A DNA stretch of 64,000 nt, from contig CALAUA010000025.1 of the NCBI GenBank assembly GCA_937891975.1, positions 70,749 through 134,748 on the forward strand. Reading direction: 5' to 3'. Origin of the DNA: an uncultured Bacteroidales bacterium. Its GTDB lineage: Bacteria; Bacteroidota; Bacteroidia; Bacteroidales; Paludibacteraceae. Of the stretch, positions 1 to 8,887 are shown one piece after another (positions within the stretch are counted from its first letter, which is position 1; each line of letters starts with the position of its first letter). The translations under genes were made by a program, and so were the position numbers. Below the pieces are notes generated by a model. It saw only the letters and a program-made list of their open reading frames with translations. It was not told the DNA's origin and did not search any database.

Positions 1-1
1 T

Positions 2-1099
2 GGCGGTTCGTATCTTGGAGCTAAAGCCGTGATTGATGCCCTAACCAGCAGTTTTGCATGGTTGGAGGGCGAGAAACCAGCCATCGTATATGCAGGACAA
101 AACATCGGCGAGGACTACCTCTATGAGTTGCAAGCCCTCCTCAAGAACAAGAAGTTTGGTATCATCAGCATTTCCAAGTCAGGTACTACCACCGAGCCAG
201 CGTTGGCATTCCGCCTACTGAAGACTCAACTGGAAGAGCAACAAGGAAAGGAAGCTGCTAAACGCCTCATTGTATGTATCACCGATGCCAAACGCGGTGC
301 ACTCCGCACATTGGCTACCCAAGAGGGATACAAGACATATGTGATTGAAGATAATATCGGCGGTCGTTTCTCTGTGCTTTCGCCTGTAGGATTATTGCCT
401 ATTGCTTGCGCAGGATTGGATATCAAGGCCTTGATTGATGGCGCAGAACAGATGATGCAACAATGTGGTATTACTACCCCATTCGAGGAAAACCCAGCAG
501 CTATCTATGCGGCTGCACGCAATAGCCTTTATCAAGAGCAAGGCAAGAAAGTGGAACTATTGGTAAACTTCCACCCAAAATTGCATAACATCAGCGAGTG
601 GTGGAAGCAACTCTATGGCGAGTCTGAAGGTAAGGATGGCAAAGGTATCTTCCCTGCTAGTGTGGACTTCACCACTGACCTCCACTCTATGGGACAATAT
701 ATCCAAGATGGCGAACGCCACTTGTTTGAGACAGTGATTTCTGTGCTTGAGCCCAATCACACAGTGCCTTTCCCACACGATGAAGCTAACCTCGACGGTT
801 TGAACTTCTTGGCAGGTAAGCGCGTGGACGAGGTAAATAAGATGGCAGAGTTAGGCACGATGCTTGCGCATATTGATGGTGGTGTACCAAATATGAAGAT
901 CACACTGCCTAAACTCAACGAATACTATATCGGACAATTGCTCTATTTCTTTGAGCGTGCGTGCGGTATCTCTGGCTATATCTTGGGTGTCAATCCATTC
1001 AACCAACCTGGCGTAGAGGCATACAAGAAGAATATGTTTGCTTTGCTCGACAAACCGGGCTACGAAGCAGAATCCGCTGCCATCAAAGCACGTTTATAA
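2..1099 (+). CDS. pgi: Glucose-6-phosphate isomerase, 5'-truncated by window edge
   Basis: Interconverts glucose-6-phosphate and fructose-6-phosphate in cytosolic sugar metabolism. The frame is already open at base 2 and reads GGSYLGAKAVIDAL, a conserved Pgi stretch, so the N-terminus (roughly the first 80-90 residues of a ~445-aa protein) lies outside the window; the GTG at 29 is not a start. Sugar-phosphate-binding SISKSGTTTEP, then GGRFSVLSPVGLLP and the YGESEGKDGKG segment identify the family. The gene ends just before a bidirectional hairpin and converges with the MATE gene. It supplies fructose-6-phosphate, the precursor of the GDP-mannose used by the sugar operons further right. Confidence 0.95.
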   Translation, partial: GGSYLGAKAVIDALTSSFAWLEGEKPAIVYAGQNIGEDYLYELQALLKNKKFGIISISKSGTTTEPALAFRLLKTQLEEQQGKEAAKRLIVCITDAKRGALRTLATQEGYKTYVIEDNIGGRFSVLSPVGLLPIACAGLDIKALIDGAEQMMQQCGITTPFEENPAAIYAAARNSLYQEQGKKVELLVNFHPKLHNISEWWKQLYGESEGKDGKGIFPASVDFTTDLHSMGQYIQDGERHLFETVISVLEPNHTVPFPHDEANLDGLNFLAGKRVDEVNKMAELGTMLAHIDGGVPNMKITLPKLNEYYIGQLLYFFERACGISGYILGVNPFNQPGVEAYKKNMFALLDKPGYEAESAAIKARL

Positions 1100-1129
1100 A
1101 ATACTAGGCCCTCCTTGAGAGGTTGCTAG

Positions 1130-1170
1130 AAATAATAAAGGGACCGCAAACTGCAGTCCCTTTATTATTT
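1130..1170. terminator. Bidirectional intrinsic terminator
   Basis: A perfect 15-bp inverted repeat (arms 1130-1144 and 1156-1170, GGGAC/GTCCC at the top, A/T-rich feet giving a U-run in both directions) lies between the convergent pgi and MATE genes. Confidence 0.9.
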
Positions 1171-1192
1171 GTAATAGGTTTAGTATGGTATC

Positions 1193-2527
1193 TCATATCG
1201 CCTTTTGTACTGTCTTCCACGCAAAAGTAAGGTATAACACCCGCGCTGCTAAGTGGGCAAAGTAGGCGATATATAATCCCTGAATTCCTAACCAATGATA
1301 GGTTAACAAATAACAAACCACAAAACTAACTGCAGCGTAAATCATGCCATTGCGAATCTGTTTGCCTGCTGTTGCACCAGTATAAATACCATCCCACATA
1401 AATGCCAAGGTAGATACAATTGGCATAGCAATCAACCAACCAGTGTAATCGGCTAAACGTCCCCAGACAATGGAATCAGAAGTCATGGCACGATAAAATT
1501 CTCCCGACCAAAGGGCAAAAATCAACGTAAAGATCACACCTACTCCTAAAGACCAGACAAATAACAAACGAACAACACGAGATATATCTGATTTATCTTG
1601 GTTCTTGGTTCCTGACTCCTGACCCAAACCCATATATTTCCCCACTAACGCTTCACCTGCATAGGCAAAACCATCTACGAAATAAGAGAAGAGCATAAAG
1701 AGTTTCATCATGATGGTGCTGACTGCCAATTCTACATCACCATATTTAGCTGCCAACGAAGTAAAACCTACATAGACGACCATAAAGCATAATGAACGGA
1801 TAAATATATTACCATTGAGCGTAAGCAGGCGCCGCATGCCCTTCCCATCAAATGCCAAACGCCAAGGCGATAGCCCCTTCCAAAGATGGCGATATTTCGC
1901 TACTAGTATCATCGCAGCCACAGTCAAACCAGTAAATTGTGCGACCACAGTTCCTAATGCCACACCCAATGCGCCCATTGGCGTATAGACTGCCAGCACA
2001 TAACTGACCACCATATTCACCACATTGACTACAATATCCGTTACCATTGGGCTAATAGTATCTTGCATACCAATAAACCACCCTTTGAAAGCCATCAGCG
2101 ACAAGGTGGCTGGGGCAGCCCATACACGAATAAAGAAGTACTCACGTGCAAAACTCGCCACCTCAGGAGAACAGGGTACTAACAGCAACACCACATTCAC
2201 AAACAGCCACTGAATCAGCCAGATAAGTATGGCACCTATCAGCGCTATACCAATACTTTGGCTGAAAAGTCGTGCACACTCCACCCTATCTCCACGACCA
2301 AAAGCTTGCGCCGTCATACCACTTGTTCCTACACGCAAAAAACCAAAATTCCAATATAGCAAATCAAACAGCATCGTGCCGATAGCTATACCGCCAATGG
2401 CGGTAGCATTGGAGATATGACCTACAATAGCCGTATCCACCAATCCAACCAATGGAATGGTGATGTTTGCTAAAATGCTTGGAATAGCAAGGCGCAATAT
2501 TTGATAATTAAGTGACTGTGATTTCAT
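1193..2527 (-). CDS. MATE-family multidrug/Na+ efflux transporter
   Basis: Inner-membrane exporter of the MATE family (444 aa), about twelve hydrophobic segments in two halves. The start MKSQSLNYQILRLAIPSI is chosen over a longer frame because the family begins at this helix and a promoter -7 box lies immediately upstream. LAIPSILANITIPLVGLVDTAIVGH is the typical first helix/loop. Residues about 301-310 (QESGTKNQDK) are encoded by an in-frame heptamer run (GTTCTTG GTTCCTG ACTCCTG on the plus strand, about 1598-1626) that looks inserted between helices. Substrate cannot be told from sequence. Confidence 0.9.
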   Translation of the reverse strand: MKSQSLNYQILRLAIPSILANITIPLVGLVDTAIVGHISNATAIGGIAIGTMLFDLLYWNFGFLRVGTSGMTAQAFGRGDRVECARLFSQSIGIALIGAILIWLIQWLFVNVVLLLVPCSPEVASFAREYFFIRVWAAPATLSLMAFKGWFIGMQDTISPMVTDIVVNVVNMVVSYVLAVYTPMGALGVALGTVVAQFTGLTVAAMILVAKYRHLWKGLSPWRLAFDGKGMRRLLTLNGNIFIRSLCFMVVYVGFTSLAAKYGDVELAVSTIMMKLFMLFSYFVDGFAYAGEALVGKYMGLGQESGTKNQDKSDISRVVRLLFVWSLGVGVIFTLIFALWSGEFYRAMTSDSIVWGRLADYTGWLIAMPIVSTLAFMWDGIYTGATAGKQIRNGMIYAAVSFVVCYLLTYHWLGIQGLYIAYFAHLAARVLYLTFAWKTVQKAI

Positions 2528-2531
2528 GGCA

Positions 2532-2563
2532 CAAAGGTACAAAAAAAAATGCACATACACAAA
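2532..2563 (-). promoter_or_regulatory. Bacteroidetes-type promoter of the MATE gene
   Basis: On the minus strand, TTTG, 20 nt, TACCTTTG (-7 box 2532-2539) matches the Bacteroidetes consensus. The ATG is only four bases past the -7 box, so the transcript may be leaderless or nearly so. Confidence 0.7.
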
Positions 2564-2614
2564 CGGTATGCGCATTTTCCAATACTTTTCAATATCCGAT
2601 AACCGATACCCGGA

Positions 2615-4267
2615 TTAACTATACAAGAATCGTTTGATACTACGCTTTGGAGTCTTCTCGAACTCTTTCTCTACCACCTCAATAGCAGTTACTTGGCTAT
2701 ATTGAGGCAATTGCTTATTGAGCTCCAGACGGTTGCTATCCATCACCTCAAAGATGTTTTTGCCAGCCAATTGTTTTTTAGCAGCCTCTGAGTTGTCTGG
2801 ATAAACCAATGCTACCAATTTTTGGTCGCGTTGCACTACCACTGACTCTAGTACGAATGGCAAACTATTGAGTTTGTCCTCAATCTCCTCTGGGTAAATA
2901 TTTTGTCCGCTAGGACCAAGCAACATATTCTTGCTACGACCGCGAAGGAAGAGGTTACCCTCTTTATCAATGATACCTAGGTCACCCGTACGCATCCAAC
3001 CATCTTCGGTAAACGCTTCTTTAGTGGCTTCTTCGTTCTTATAGTAACCCATCATCACGTTTACGCCGCGTACTTGCAACTCACCCTCTTTGGTAGCAGG
3101 ATCTTCCGAGTCAATACGCATTTCCATTCCCACAATACCTTTACCGCATGAGCGATATACATACTTGTACCAATCTTCGTAAGTAATAAGCGGAGCGCAC
3201 TCGGTCATACCATAACCTACGCAATACATGAAGTGCATATCATGCATACATTTCTCCACTTCCTCGTTGAGTGCTGCACCACCAATAATCAAGAAACGCA
3301 ACTTACCACCGAAGGCTTGCAACAAAGTATTGCCCACTTTCTTATGCAATAGTTTGTTGATACCTGGCGTTTTCCAAAGTACTTTCATCAATGGTTTATT
3401 GATTACAGGCAACACTTTACCCTTGATAATCTTCTCAATAACCAAAGGTACAGTCAAAATCATAAATGGATGCACTTGTGCAAATGCGCGCATCAACACC
3501 GATGGAGTTGGTGCTTTGGTCAAGAAATACACCTCTGCGCCATCGCACACTTGGTACAAGAACTCAAACATCAAACCAAACATATGCGCGATAGGCAACA
3601 TACTCAGCACTTTATCACCTGCTTGGTGAGGAATACGCTTCACAGCAAAGTCGATATTTCCACTCAAGTTCTTATGGCTGATCATCACGCCCTTAGGATT
3701 ACCTGTTGAGCCCGATGTATAGTTGATTAATGCCAACTCATCAATATTATCAGTAGGATATTTTACATCTGCTGCTTTCACGCCTTCTGGCCATTCTTTC
3801 TTAAATACCTCATCCACAGCAGCATACTTCTTCTCCACCTCTTCGGATGCAGCATGTTTCAACGAGAAATCATCCATGAATACCATTGCTGTTAGACCTG
3901 GCATCTCGTTGGCATCAACCTTCTTCAACACATTAGGTCCTACATATAGCAACTTCGCCTCAGAGTGATTAACCAATGCATGCACGCCTTCAGCAGTAAA
4001 GTCTGGCAGAATACTTACAGCAACTGCCTTGTAAGTCTCAATAGCTAAGAATGTCAAACCCCAATTAGCGCAGTTGCGACCGCAAAGTGCAATCTTATCG
4101 CCTTCCTTAAGACCTAGTTCGCGGAAAGTAGTGTGCAAACGAGCTATTTCGTTCGCCATTTCGCCATATGTATACGATGTATTACCATCTAAATCCTTCA
4201 TTGCCAACACGTCCCACTTGTTGACAATCGTGTTTTGGAGATACTCCAAATAATGTTTTAATTCCAT
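2615..4267 (-). CDS. AMP-forming acyl-CoA synthetase (long-chain fatty acid-CoA ligase-like)
   Basis: Activates a carboxylic acid (probably a fatty acid) through an acyl-adenylate to a thioester; 550 aa, complete ANL fold. Seen: P-loop YTSGSTGNPKGV near residue 185, GYGMTECAP (A5), the TGDLG motif with downstream RGRSKNMLLGPSG hinge, and a C-terminal lysine region (KTPKRSIKRF). No carrier or reductase domain is attached. It has its own promoter and a TetR-type operator just upstream, and sits beside the TetR gene and an SDR carrying the same operator, so it probably belongs to a ligand-controlled fatty acid uptake or modification regulon. Exact chain length is unknown. Confidence 0.88.
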   Translation of the reverse strand: MELKHYLEYLQNTIVNKWDVLAMKDLDGNTSYTYGEMANEIARLHTTFRELGLKEGDKIALCGRNCANWGLTFLAIETYKAVAVSILPDFTAEGVHALVNHSEAKLLYVGPNVLKKVDANEMPGLTAMVFMDDFSLKHAASEEVEKKYAAVDEVFKKEWPEGVKAADVKYPTDNIDELALINYTSGSTGNPKGVMISHKNLSGNIDFAVKRIPHQAGDKVLSMLPIAHMFGLMFEFLYQVCDGAEVYFLTKAPTPSVLMRAFAQVHPFMILTVPLVIEKIIKGKVLPVINKPLMKVLWKTPGINKLLHKKVGNTLLQAFGGKLRFLIIGGAALNEEVEKCMHDMHFMYCVGYGMTECAPLITYEDWYKYVYRSCGKGIVGMEMRIDSEDPATKEGELQVRGVNVMMGYYKNEEATKEAFTEDGWMRTGDLGIIDKEGNLFLRGRSKNMLLGPSGQNIYPEEIEDKLNSLPFVLESVVVQRDQKLVALVYPDNSEAAKKQLAGKNIFEVMDSNRLELNKQLPQYSQVTAIEVVEKEFEKTPKRSIKRFLYS

Positions 4268-4296
4268 ATTATGTGTATTTTATGAATTATCGGCTG

Positions 4297-4304
4297 CAAA
4301 GGTA
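4297..4304 (-). promoter_or_regulatory. -7 box of the acyl-CoA synthetase promoter
   Basis: TACCTTTGCAGCC on the minus strand, 30 nt upstream of the ATG at 4267. The nearest TTTG is 24 nt further up, longer than the usual spacing, and overlaps the operator at 4317-4330. Confidence 0.6.
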
Positions 4305-4316
4305 CAACATATTTTT

Positions 4317-4330
4317 CGAACGTCTGTTCA
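4317..4330. promoter_or_regulatory. Putative TetR operator upstream of the acyl-CoA synthetase
   Basis: The minus strand reads TGAACAGACGTTCG, a dyad with GAAC/GTTC half-sites of the kind bound by TetR repressors. A near-identical dyad lies at 5077-5090, upstream of the SDR and beside the TetR gene. Confidence 0.6.
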
Positions 4331-4395
4331 AAAAGAATGTGTTTTATAACATTTTTTGCAAAATTAGCGTTTTTTTTTGAAATATGCAAATATTT

Positions 4396-4998
4396 TTAAG
4401 ATTTTTGCTTCTTAATCAATTCATATAAGTAGTTATACTGCTGTGGAAAAATATCAAAATTGATAGGCACACTGGTTCGACCTGGGTCCCAACCGTCTTT
4501 GATATGCAAAAACATCAGTGCCGTTGTTTCGATAGGTACATCTCCGCGTATCGCGCCTGCGCGCATACTATTTTTAATAGCTTGTACCCAAAGACTCAAT
4601 TCGTGTTCGTACAATTTTCGCGCTTTCTTATGCAGTTCGGGAAAACGACTATAAGCCGTGTACATCACCGTCACCACATTGGAAATATTGATGTTTTTAT
4701 TCTCTACTTGATTATATATCTCTTGCAACTGATTGATATAGTACAACATTGCCTCAATCATCTCAGGGATAGCATCGGTATCCTTCACTCTATTCAAAGC
4801 ATGTTGTTTAGGTTGGATAAGATACATGCTCACAGCTTCTTGAAATAGTTCCTCTTTATCCTTGAAATAGTAATACAACGTACCACGCCCCATGTTCAAT
4901 GCTGCTTGCAAGTCTGTAATTGACACATTGGCATAGCCCTCAATCATATACAATTCGATTGCTTTCAGCAGTATTTTTTCTCGTCTATCTTCTACCAT
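4396..4998 (-). CDS. TetR/AcrR-family transcriptional repressor
   Basis: A 200-aa TetR regulator. The N-terminal helix-turn-helix reads ITDLQAALNMGRGTLYYYF (about residues 27-46), followed by a divergent ligand-binding helical domain. The start MVEDRREKI is chosen because the longer frame runs into the -7 promoter box at 5029-5036. It is divergent from the SDR at 5162 with a shared dyad between them, and a second copy of the dyad precedes the acyl-CoA synthetase, so it likely represses both and perhaps itself. The inducer is probably a fatty acyl compound, judging only by the neighbours. Confidence 0.88.
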   Translation of the reverse strand: MVEDRREKILLKAIELYMIEGYANVSITDLQAALNMGRGTLYYYFKDKEELFQEAVSMYLIQPKQHALNRVKDTDAIPEMIEAMLYYINQLQEIYNQVENKNINISNVVTVMYTAYSRFPELHKKARKLYEHELSLWVQAIKNSMRAGAIRGDVPIETTALMFLHIKDGWDPGRTSVPINFDIFPQQYNYLYELIKKQKS

Positions 4999-5028
4999 AA
5001 TGCATTCGATTTTATGCTTTTTCGGCTG

Positions 5029-5036
5029 CAAAGGTA
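5029..5036 (-). promoter_or_regulatory. -7 box of the tetR promoter
   Basis: TACCTTTG on the minus strand with ATTG 20 nt upstream, 30 nt before the chosen start codon. Confidence 0.6.
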
Positions 5037-5076
5037 TTAAAAATATTTTATACTCGCAATTTTTTTTGCAAAAAAC

Positions 5077-5090
5077 TGAACGTTTGTTCG
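5077..5090. promoter_or_regulatory. Putative TetR operator between tetR and the SDR gene
   Basis: The plus strand reads TGAACGTTTGTTCG; GAAC/GTTC half-sites match the operator-like dyad at 4317-4330. It overlaps the -33 region of the SDR promoter, a position suited to repression. Confidence 0.6.
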
Positions 5091-5102
5091 AAAATAATGC
5101 AC

Positions 5103-5110
5103 TACCTTTG
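5103..5110 (+). promoter_or_regulatory. -7 box of the SDR promoter
   Basis: TACCTTTG on the plus strand, 51 nt upstream of the ATG at 5162; TTTG at 5083-5086 is 16 nt away, slightly short spacing. Confidence 0.55.
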
Positions 5111-5161
5111 TCGCCGATTTGGTACAGAAATTGTAGTAATATTAATAAAAACTATTTTAAT

Positions 5162-5965
5162 ATGAAAATCAAGAATACAAATATACTGATCACGGGAGGT
5201 GCATCAGGAATAGGAAAAATAATGGGGCGTCTTGCTCTAGAGAAAGGCGCGAAGTCACTGATTATATGGGATATCAATCCAGATAACCTCGAGTCCACCA
5301 AAGCCGAGTTTGCCACTTTAGGCACGGTCTTTACCTATGCCGTGAATGTGGCAGATAGCGATGCGGTCATTGCTGCTTACCAGCGTGTGAAAGAAGAATG
5401 TGGCAATGTGGACATCCTCATCAACTGCGCAGGTATTGTTCGCGGTAACAATACGTTTGACCATCAAACTATCCAAGATATCCGCCTCACGATGGACGTC
5501 AATACTGTCGCACCCATGGTGCTCACTTTGCAAGTATTGCCCGATATGCTCAAGCGCAATCACGGACATATCTGCAATATTGCTTCGGCGGGAGGTATGT
5601 TGGGGAATCCCAAAATGTCGGTCTATGGTGCTAGCAAATGGGCAGTAATCGGTTGGAGCGAGAGCATGCGCATCGAACTACAGCAACGCAAAGCTAATGT
5701 ACATGTCACTACCGTCGCACCTTACTTCATCAGCACGGGCATGTTCCAAGGTGTGCGTTCTATCTTCCCTATCCTCAAGCCCGAACCAACGGCAAAGAAG
5801 ATTATCCGTGCCATTGAACGCAATACCATCTTTGCAGGCATACCTTTTAACTATCATTTCATACGTTTCTGGCAAGCTATTCTGCCATTGCGTGTATTTG
5901 ATTGGCTCTTTGGCACAGTTTTTGGCATCTATCGTACAATGGACCACTTTACTGGTCGCAAATAA
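5162..5965 (+). CDS. Short-chain dehydrogenase/reductase (classical SDR)
   Basis: A 267-aa NAD(P)-dependent oxidoreductase. GGASGIG cofactor loop at residues 11-17, NCAG near 92, catalytic Ser in the strand ending IASAGG and the YGASK Tyr-Lys pair. The start at 5162 is preferred because the longer frame contains the promoter and operator. The C-terminal tail (FDWLFGTVFGIYRTMDHF) is hydrophobic, as in SDRs acting on lipid or retinol-like substrates. It is followed by an aldehyde dehydrogenase, so an alcohol to aldehyde to acid sequence feeding the acyl-CoA ligase is a reasonable inference. Confidence 0.88.
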   Translation: MKIKNTNILITGGASGIGKIMGRLALEKGAKSLIIWDINPDNLESTKAEFATLGTVFTYAVNVADSDAVIAAYQRVKEECGNVDILINCAGIVRGNNTFDHQTIQDIRLTMDVNTVAPMVLTLQVLPDMLKRNHGHICNIASAGGMLGNPKMSVYGASKWAVIGWSESMRIELQQRKANVHVTTVAPYFISTGMFQGVRSIFPILKPEPTAKKIIRAIERNTIFAGIPFNYHFIRFWQAILPLRVFDWLFGTVFGIYRTMDHFTGRK

Positions 5966-6016
5966 CCAACTATTTGCCCTTTGTTTGCCACTTATGTGCC
6001 ACCTATCACCATATGG

Positions 6017-6066
6017 ACTTCATAGGGACTTCATAGGAACTTCATAGGGACTTCATAGGAACTTCA
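6017..6066. repeat. 11-bp tandem repeat between SDR and ALDH genes
   Basis: Four and a half units of ACTTCATAGGR, with the last base strictly alternating G, A, G, A, fill part of the 150-bp gap. Unlike the heptamer arrays elsewhere, the unit is 11 bp. Confidence 0.85.
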
Positions 6067-6115
6067 CCGTATGATTACCGAGAGAAAATAGACACATTAT
6101 AATACTTTCAACGAT

Positions 6116-7510
6116 ATGCAAAACTACATTTCCACGACCCACAGCAAACAACAAGCGTATTTCCGCTCTGGCGCTACCCTTGCGCTACCTTTCCGCAAGC
6201 AAATGCTACGCAAGTTATCCGACGCCATGCACCAATATGAGAAGCCACTTGCTGAAGCCCTTTGGACCGACCTTCACAAGTCCTACGAAGAGGCATACCT
6301 CACCGAACTGAGCATTGTCTATGGTGAGATTCGCAATCACCTCAAGCATATGCGCCGTTGGGCGCGCCCCGAACGCAAATGTTCGCCTATCGCGATTATG
6401 CCTGCTACCAGCAAGGTTATCAAAGAGCCGCTTGGCAATACCCTCATCATCGCCCCATGGAACTACCCTGTGCAACTGCTGCTCAACCCATTAGTTGGTG
6501 CAATATCAGCAGGTTGCACTGCTTTTCTCAAACCCTCGCCATACGTGCCACACGTATCGGCAGTACTCACTGAGATGATTCGCGCCACTTTCCCCGAGGA
6601 GTATATCGCTATTGTTGAGGGTAACCGTCAGGTTAATCAAATGCTGCTTGCTGAGCGATGGGACTTAATATTCTTCACAGGAAGCCCTTCGCTGGGTAAG
6701 ATGGTTATGGAGGCGGCAGCCAAACAGCTCACTCCTGTCGTGCTTGAATTAGGAGGCAAGAGCCCATGTATCATTGATAAATCGGCCGACCTCAAAGTAG
6801 CTGCCAAACGCGTAGCTTGGGGCAAAGCCCTCAACGCCGGCCAAACCTGCATTGCACCTGATTATCTGATGATTCATGAGGACGTAAAAGATAAGTTCCT
6901 CAAACTGCTTGTCAAAGAGTGGAAACACCTGCTAACCAAAGACCCACAAAAGGCAAAACACTTTGTCCGCATCGTCAGCGACAAAGCATTGGAGCGTTTG
7001 ATTGGATATCTACCATCTACAGGCGAAGCCGATCTACCATCTACAGCGAAGCGATCTACTATCTATTACGGCGGTCACTACGACCGCGCTGAGCGCTATT
7101 TGAGCCCTACTATTCTGACCGACGTCAGTCCTGACGCCCCAGTGATGCAAGAGGAGATTTTCGGTCCAATCTTCCCAGTGCTGACATTCAAGGAGATAGA
7201 TGAGGTTATCACTTTTGTTACCGACCGTGAGAAGCCATTGGCATTGTATTATTTCGGCACCAATGGTGATTATGTATTGCGCCACACATCTTCAGGCGGT
7301 GCCTGTGTGAATGATGTGATTATGCATATAGTGAATCACGATGTGCCCTTTGGCGGTGTAGGCAATTCGGGTATGGGGTCATATCATGGCAAGGAGAGTT
7401 TCATGACTTTCTCCCACCGCCGTTCGGTAGTCTCTACCCCAACCTTCGTGGACATGCCTTTCCGCTACATGCCGTACAAACTATTCAAACTTATAAAGAA
7501 AATGGTGTAG
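6116..7510 (+). CDS. Aldehyde dehydrogenase, ALDH3 (fatty aldehyde) type
   Basis: A 464-aa NAD(P)-dependent enzyme oxidising aldehydes to acids. Seen: APWNYP and FTGSPSLGK cofactor region, catalytic Glu in VVLELGGKSP, catalytic Cys at residue 245 in NAGQTCIAP, and the class-3 C-terminus FGGVGNSGMGSYHGK. Length is close to the family's ~455 aa. Residues about 299-316 (LPSTGEADLPSTAKRS) are an in-frame TCTACCA heptamer array with GGCGAAGCC and GCGAAGC mini-hairpins (7009-7064). The stop codon lies in a terminator stem. Probably co-transcribed with the SDR upstream. Confidence 0.92.
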   Translation: MQNYISTTHSKQQAYFRSGATLALPFRKQMLRKLSDAMHQYEKPLAEALWTDLHKSYEEAYLTELSIVYGEIRNHLKHMRRWARPERKCSPIAIMPATSKVIKEPLGNTLIIAPWNYPVQLLLNPLVGAISAGCTAFLKPSPYVPHVSAVLTEMIRATFPEEYIAIVEGNRQVNQMLLAERWDLIFFTGSPSLGKMVMEAAAKQLTPVVLELGGKSPCIIDKSADLKVAAKRVAWGKALNAGQTCIAPDYLMIHEDVKDKFLKLLVKEWKHLLTKDPQKAKHFVRIVSDKALERLIGYLPSTGEADLPSTAKRSTIYYGGHYDRAERYLSPTILTDVSPDAPVMQEEIFGPIFPVLTFKEIDEVITFVTDREKPLALYYFGTNGDYVLRHTSSGGACVNDVIMHIVNHDVPFGGVGNSGMGSYHGKESFMTFSHRRSVVSTPTFVDMPFRYMPYKLFKLIKKMV

Positions 7511-7528
7511 CATTTTTACTACACCATT
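7501..7528. terminator. Bidirectional hairpin terminator
   Basis: A perfect 10-bp stem (arms AATGGTGTAG 7501-7510 and CTACACCATT 7519-7528, T-rich loop) covers the ALDH stop codon and separates it from the convergent NUDIX gene. Confidence 0.75.
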
Positions 7529-7553
7529 CCCAAAACCATAAACACTAAACGCA

Positions 7554-8105
7554 CTACTGCGCAAAATACTTCCACAGTGGCGCAGCATGCAGTGCCTGAA
7601 CTATCTCTCCCGTTTCGAGCAGTTGCTTCACTTCCTCGCGCTTCAGCACATGCACTCGGATATCTTCTGTAGGCTCTTGATGTTGCTCTCGTAATCGCTC
7701 TACTCCCGTCGCTAAGAACGTATAACTCAGATTCTTATGATTAGTTGGGTTAGGTGATAAGGTCATAAACAATTCCCACTCTCCCCCACCAAATCCTGTC
7801 TCTTCGCTTAGTTCCCTTTGGGCGGCTTGCAAAGGTGTTTCGCCTGGGTCAATCACACCGGCTACCAATTCATAATGCGTCTCTCCTAGACCATGACGGT
7901 ATTGATCTTCCATCACAAATTCACCATCCTTGGTAATCGCTATCACATTGATCCAATCCGGAAAATCCAACACAAACCATGTCGGAATCTGCTTACCCGA
8001 AGGCAACTCCACCAACTCTTTGCGCACATTCAACCAAGGACCAAGATTCAATATATTCTCCGACTTGAGTACCTTCCAAGCTCTATTTTCTAGTTTCTCA
8101 ATCAT
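7554..8105 (-). CDS. NUDIX hydrolase (ADP-ribose pyrophosphatase-like)
   Basis: A 183-aa NUDIX protein. The Nudix box reads GVIDPGETPLQAAQRELSEE followed by TG, near residues 82-103, with all metal-binding Glu residues. The fold around it (QYRHGLGETHYELVAG) resembles ADP-ribose/ADP-sugar pyrophosphatases. Likely cleaves a nucleoside diphosphate sugar to a sugar phosphate and NMP; the exact substrate is not determined. It starts one base after the stop of the SDR upstream on the same strand, so they form an operon. Confidence 0.88.
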   Translation of the reverse strand: MIEKLENRAWKVLKSENILNLGPWLNVRKELVELPSGKQIPTWFVLDFPDWINVIAITKDGEFVMEDQYRHGLGETHYELVAGVIDPGETPLQAAQRELSEETGFGGGEWELFMTLSPNPTNHKNLSYTFLATGVERLREQHQEPTEDIRVHVLKREEVKQLLETGEIVQALHAAPLWKYFAQ

Positions 8106-8106
8106 A

Positions 8107-8874
8107 TCAAAATATTTTCAGTTTACGAACCAATCTAAGCACACACGTAGGTATCAACGCCACAAAAAACAGCAATATACTATTCCACACGCCAGGCACC
8201 GAAACTTTTGCCCTACCCTTCATCATGGCTCTCACACCACGGCGAGCTAAATAATCAGGTTGTACGATATAGCCCAACACCAACCCCATCTTTGTGAGCC
8301 ACGGACGGATATTATATAATCCAGTATTGATGGCTCCAGGAGTCACATTGGTCACATATACGCCTTTCTCCTTCAATTCGATATGCACCGAACGGGTGAA
8401 GTTGCTCAAAAATGCTTTGGTTGCACCATAGGTGCTCAAACGTTGCACGGCAATATCCGCAGTGATGGAACACATATTGAGGATATATCCTTTGCCACGC
8501 TTGACCATGTCTTGAGCGAAATAGTACATCAACATAGCGGGTGTATGCATATGAAGATTGAATATCAACTGGTTAAACCCCTCAGAGTCAGCCAAGAAAT
8601 CGCAATCGTGATATACACCTGCATTATTGATAAGTACTTCTACTTGTATGTTTGCTGCCTTGCAATAGTCATACAATTCTTTGGCAGCATCTTGTACTCC
8701 CAAATTGCGAACCAACGCAACCACCTCCACACCAAAATCTTGGCGAAGAAGCAGTGCTTTGTCGTGTATTGCTTCTTCATTGCTGACTATGAGCAGCTTA
8801 TAACCTTTCTGTGCCATTATTCGGGCATATTCATACCCACAACCCGAACTAGCTCCTGTAACTAATGCAAACAT
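8107..8874 (-). CDS. Short-chain dehydrogenase/reductase
   Basis: A 255-aa SDR of the DltE/YqjQ-like type. VTGASSGCG (residues 5-13; Cys replaces the usual Ile), INNAG near 84, catalytic YGATK near 152, and a hydrophobic C-terminal segment (WNSILLFFVALIPTCVLRLV) suggesting membrane association, as in lipid-acting SDRs. It lies between the AspT-like transporter and the NUDIX gene on the same strand, with short gaps. Substrate unknown. Confidence 0.88.
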   Translation of the reverse strand: MFALVTGASSGCGYEYARIMAQKGYKLLIVSNEEAIHDKALLLRQDFGVEVVALVRNLGVQDAAKELYDYCKAANIQVEVLINNAGVYHDCDFLADSEGFNQLIFNLHMHTPAMLMYYFAQDMVKRGKGYILNMCSITADIAVQRLSTYGATKAFLSNFTRSVHIELKEKGVYVTNVTPGAINTGLYNIRPWLTKMGLVLGYIVQPDYLARRGVRAMMKGRAKVSVPGVWNSILLFFVALIPTCVLRLVRKLKIF

Positions 8875-8887
8875 ATATACACGTATT

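Noticed and set aside
3228..3629. Long plus-strand ORF opposite the acyl-CoA synthetase
   Set aside because: Antisense shadow of a clearly conserved gene; no family features.
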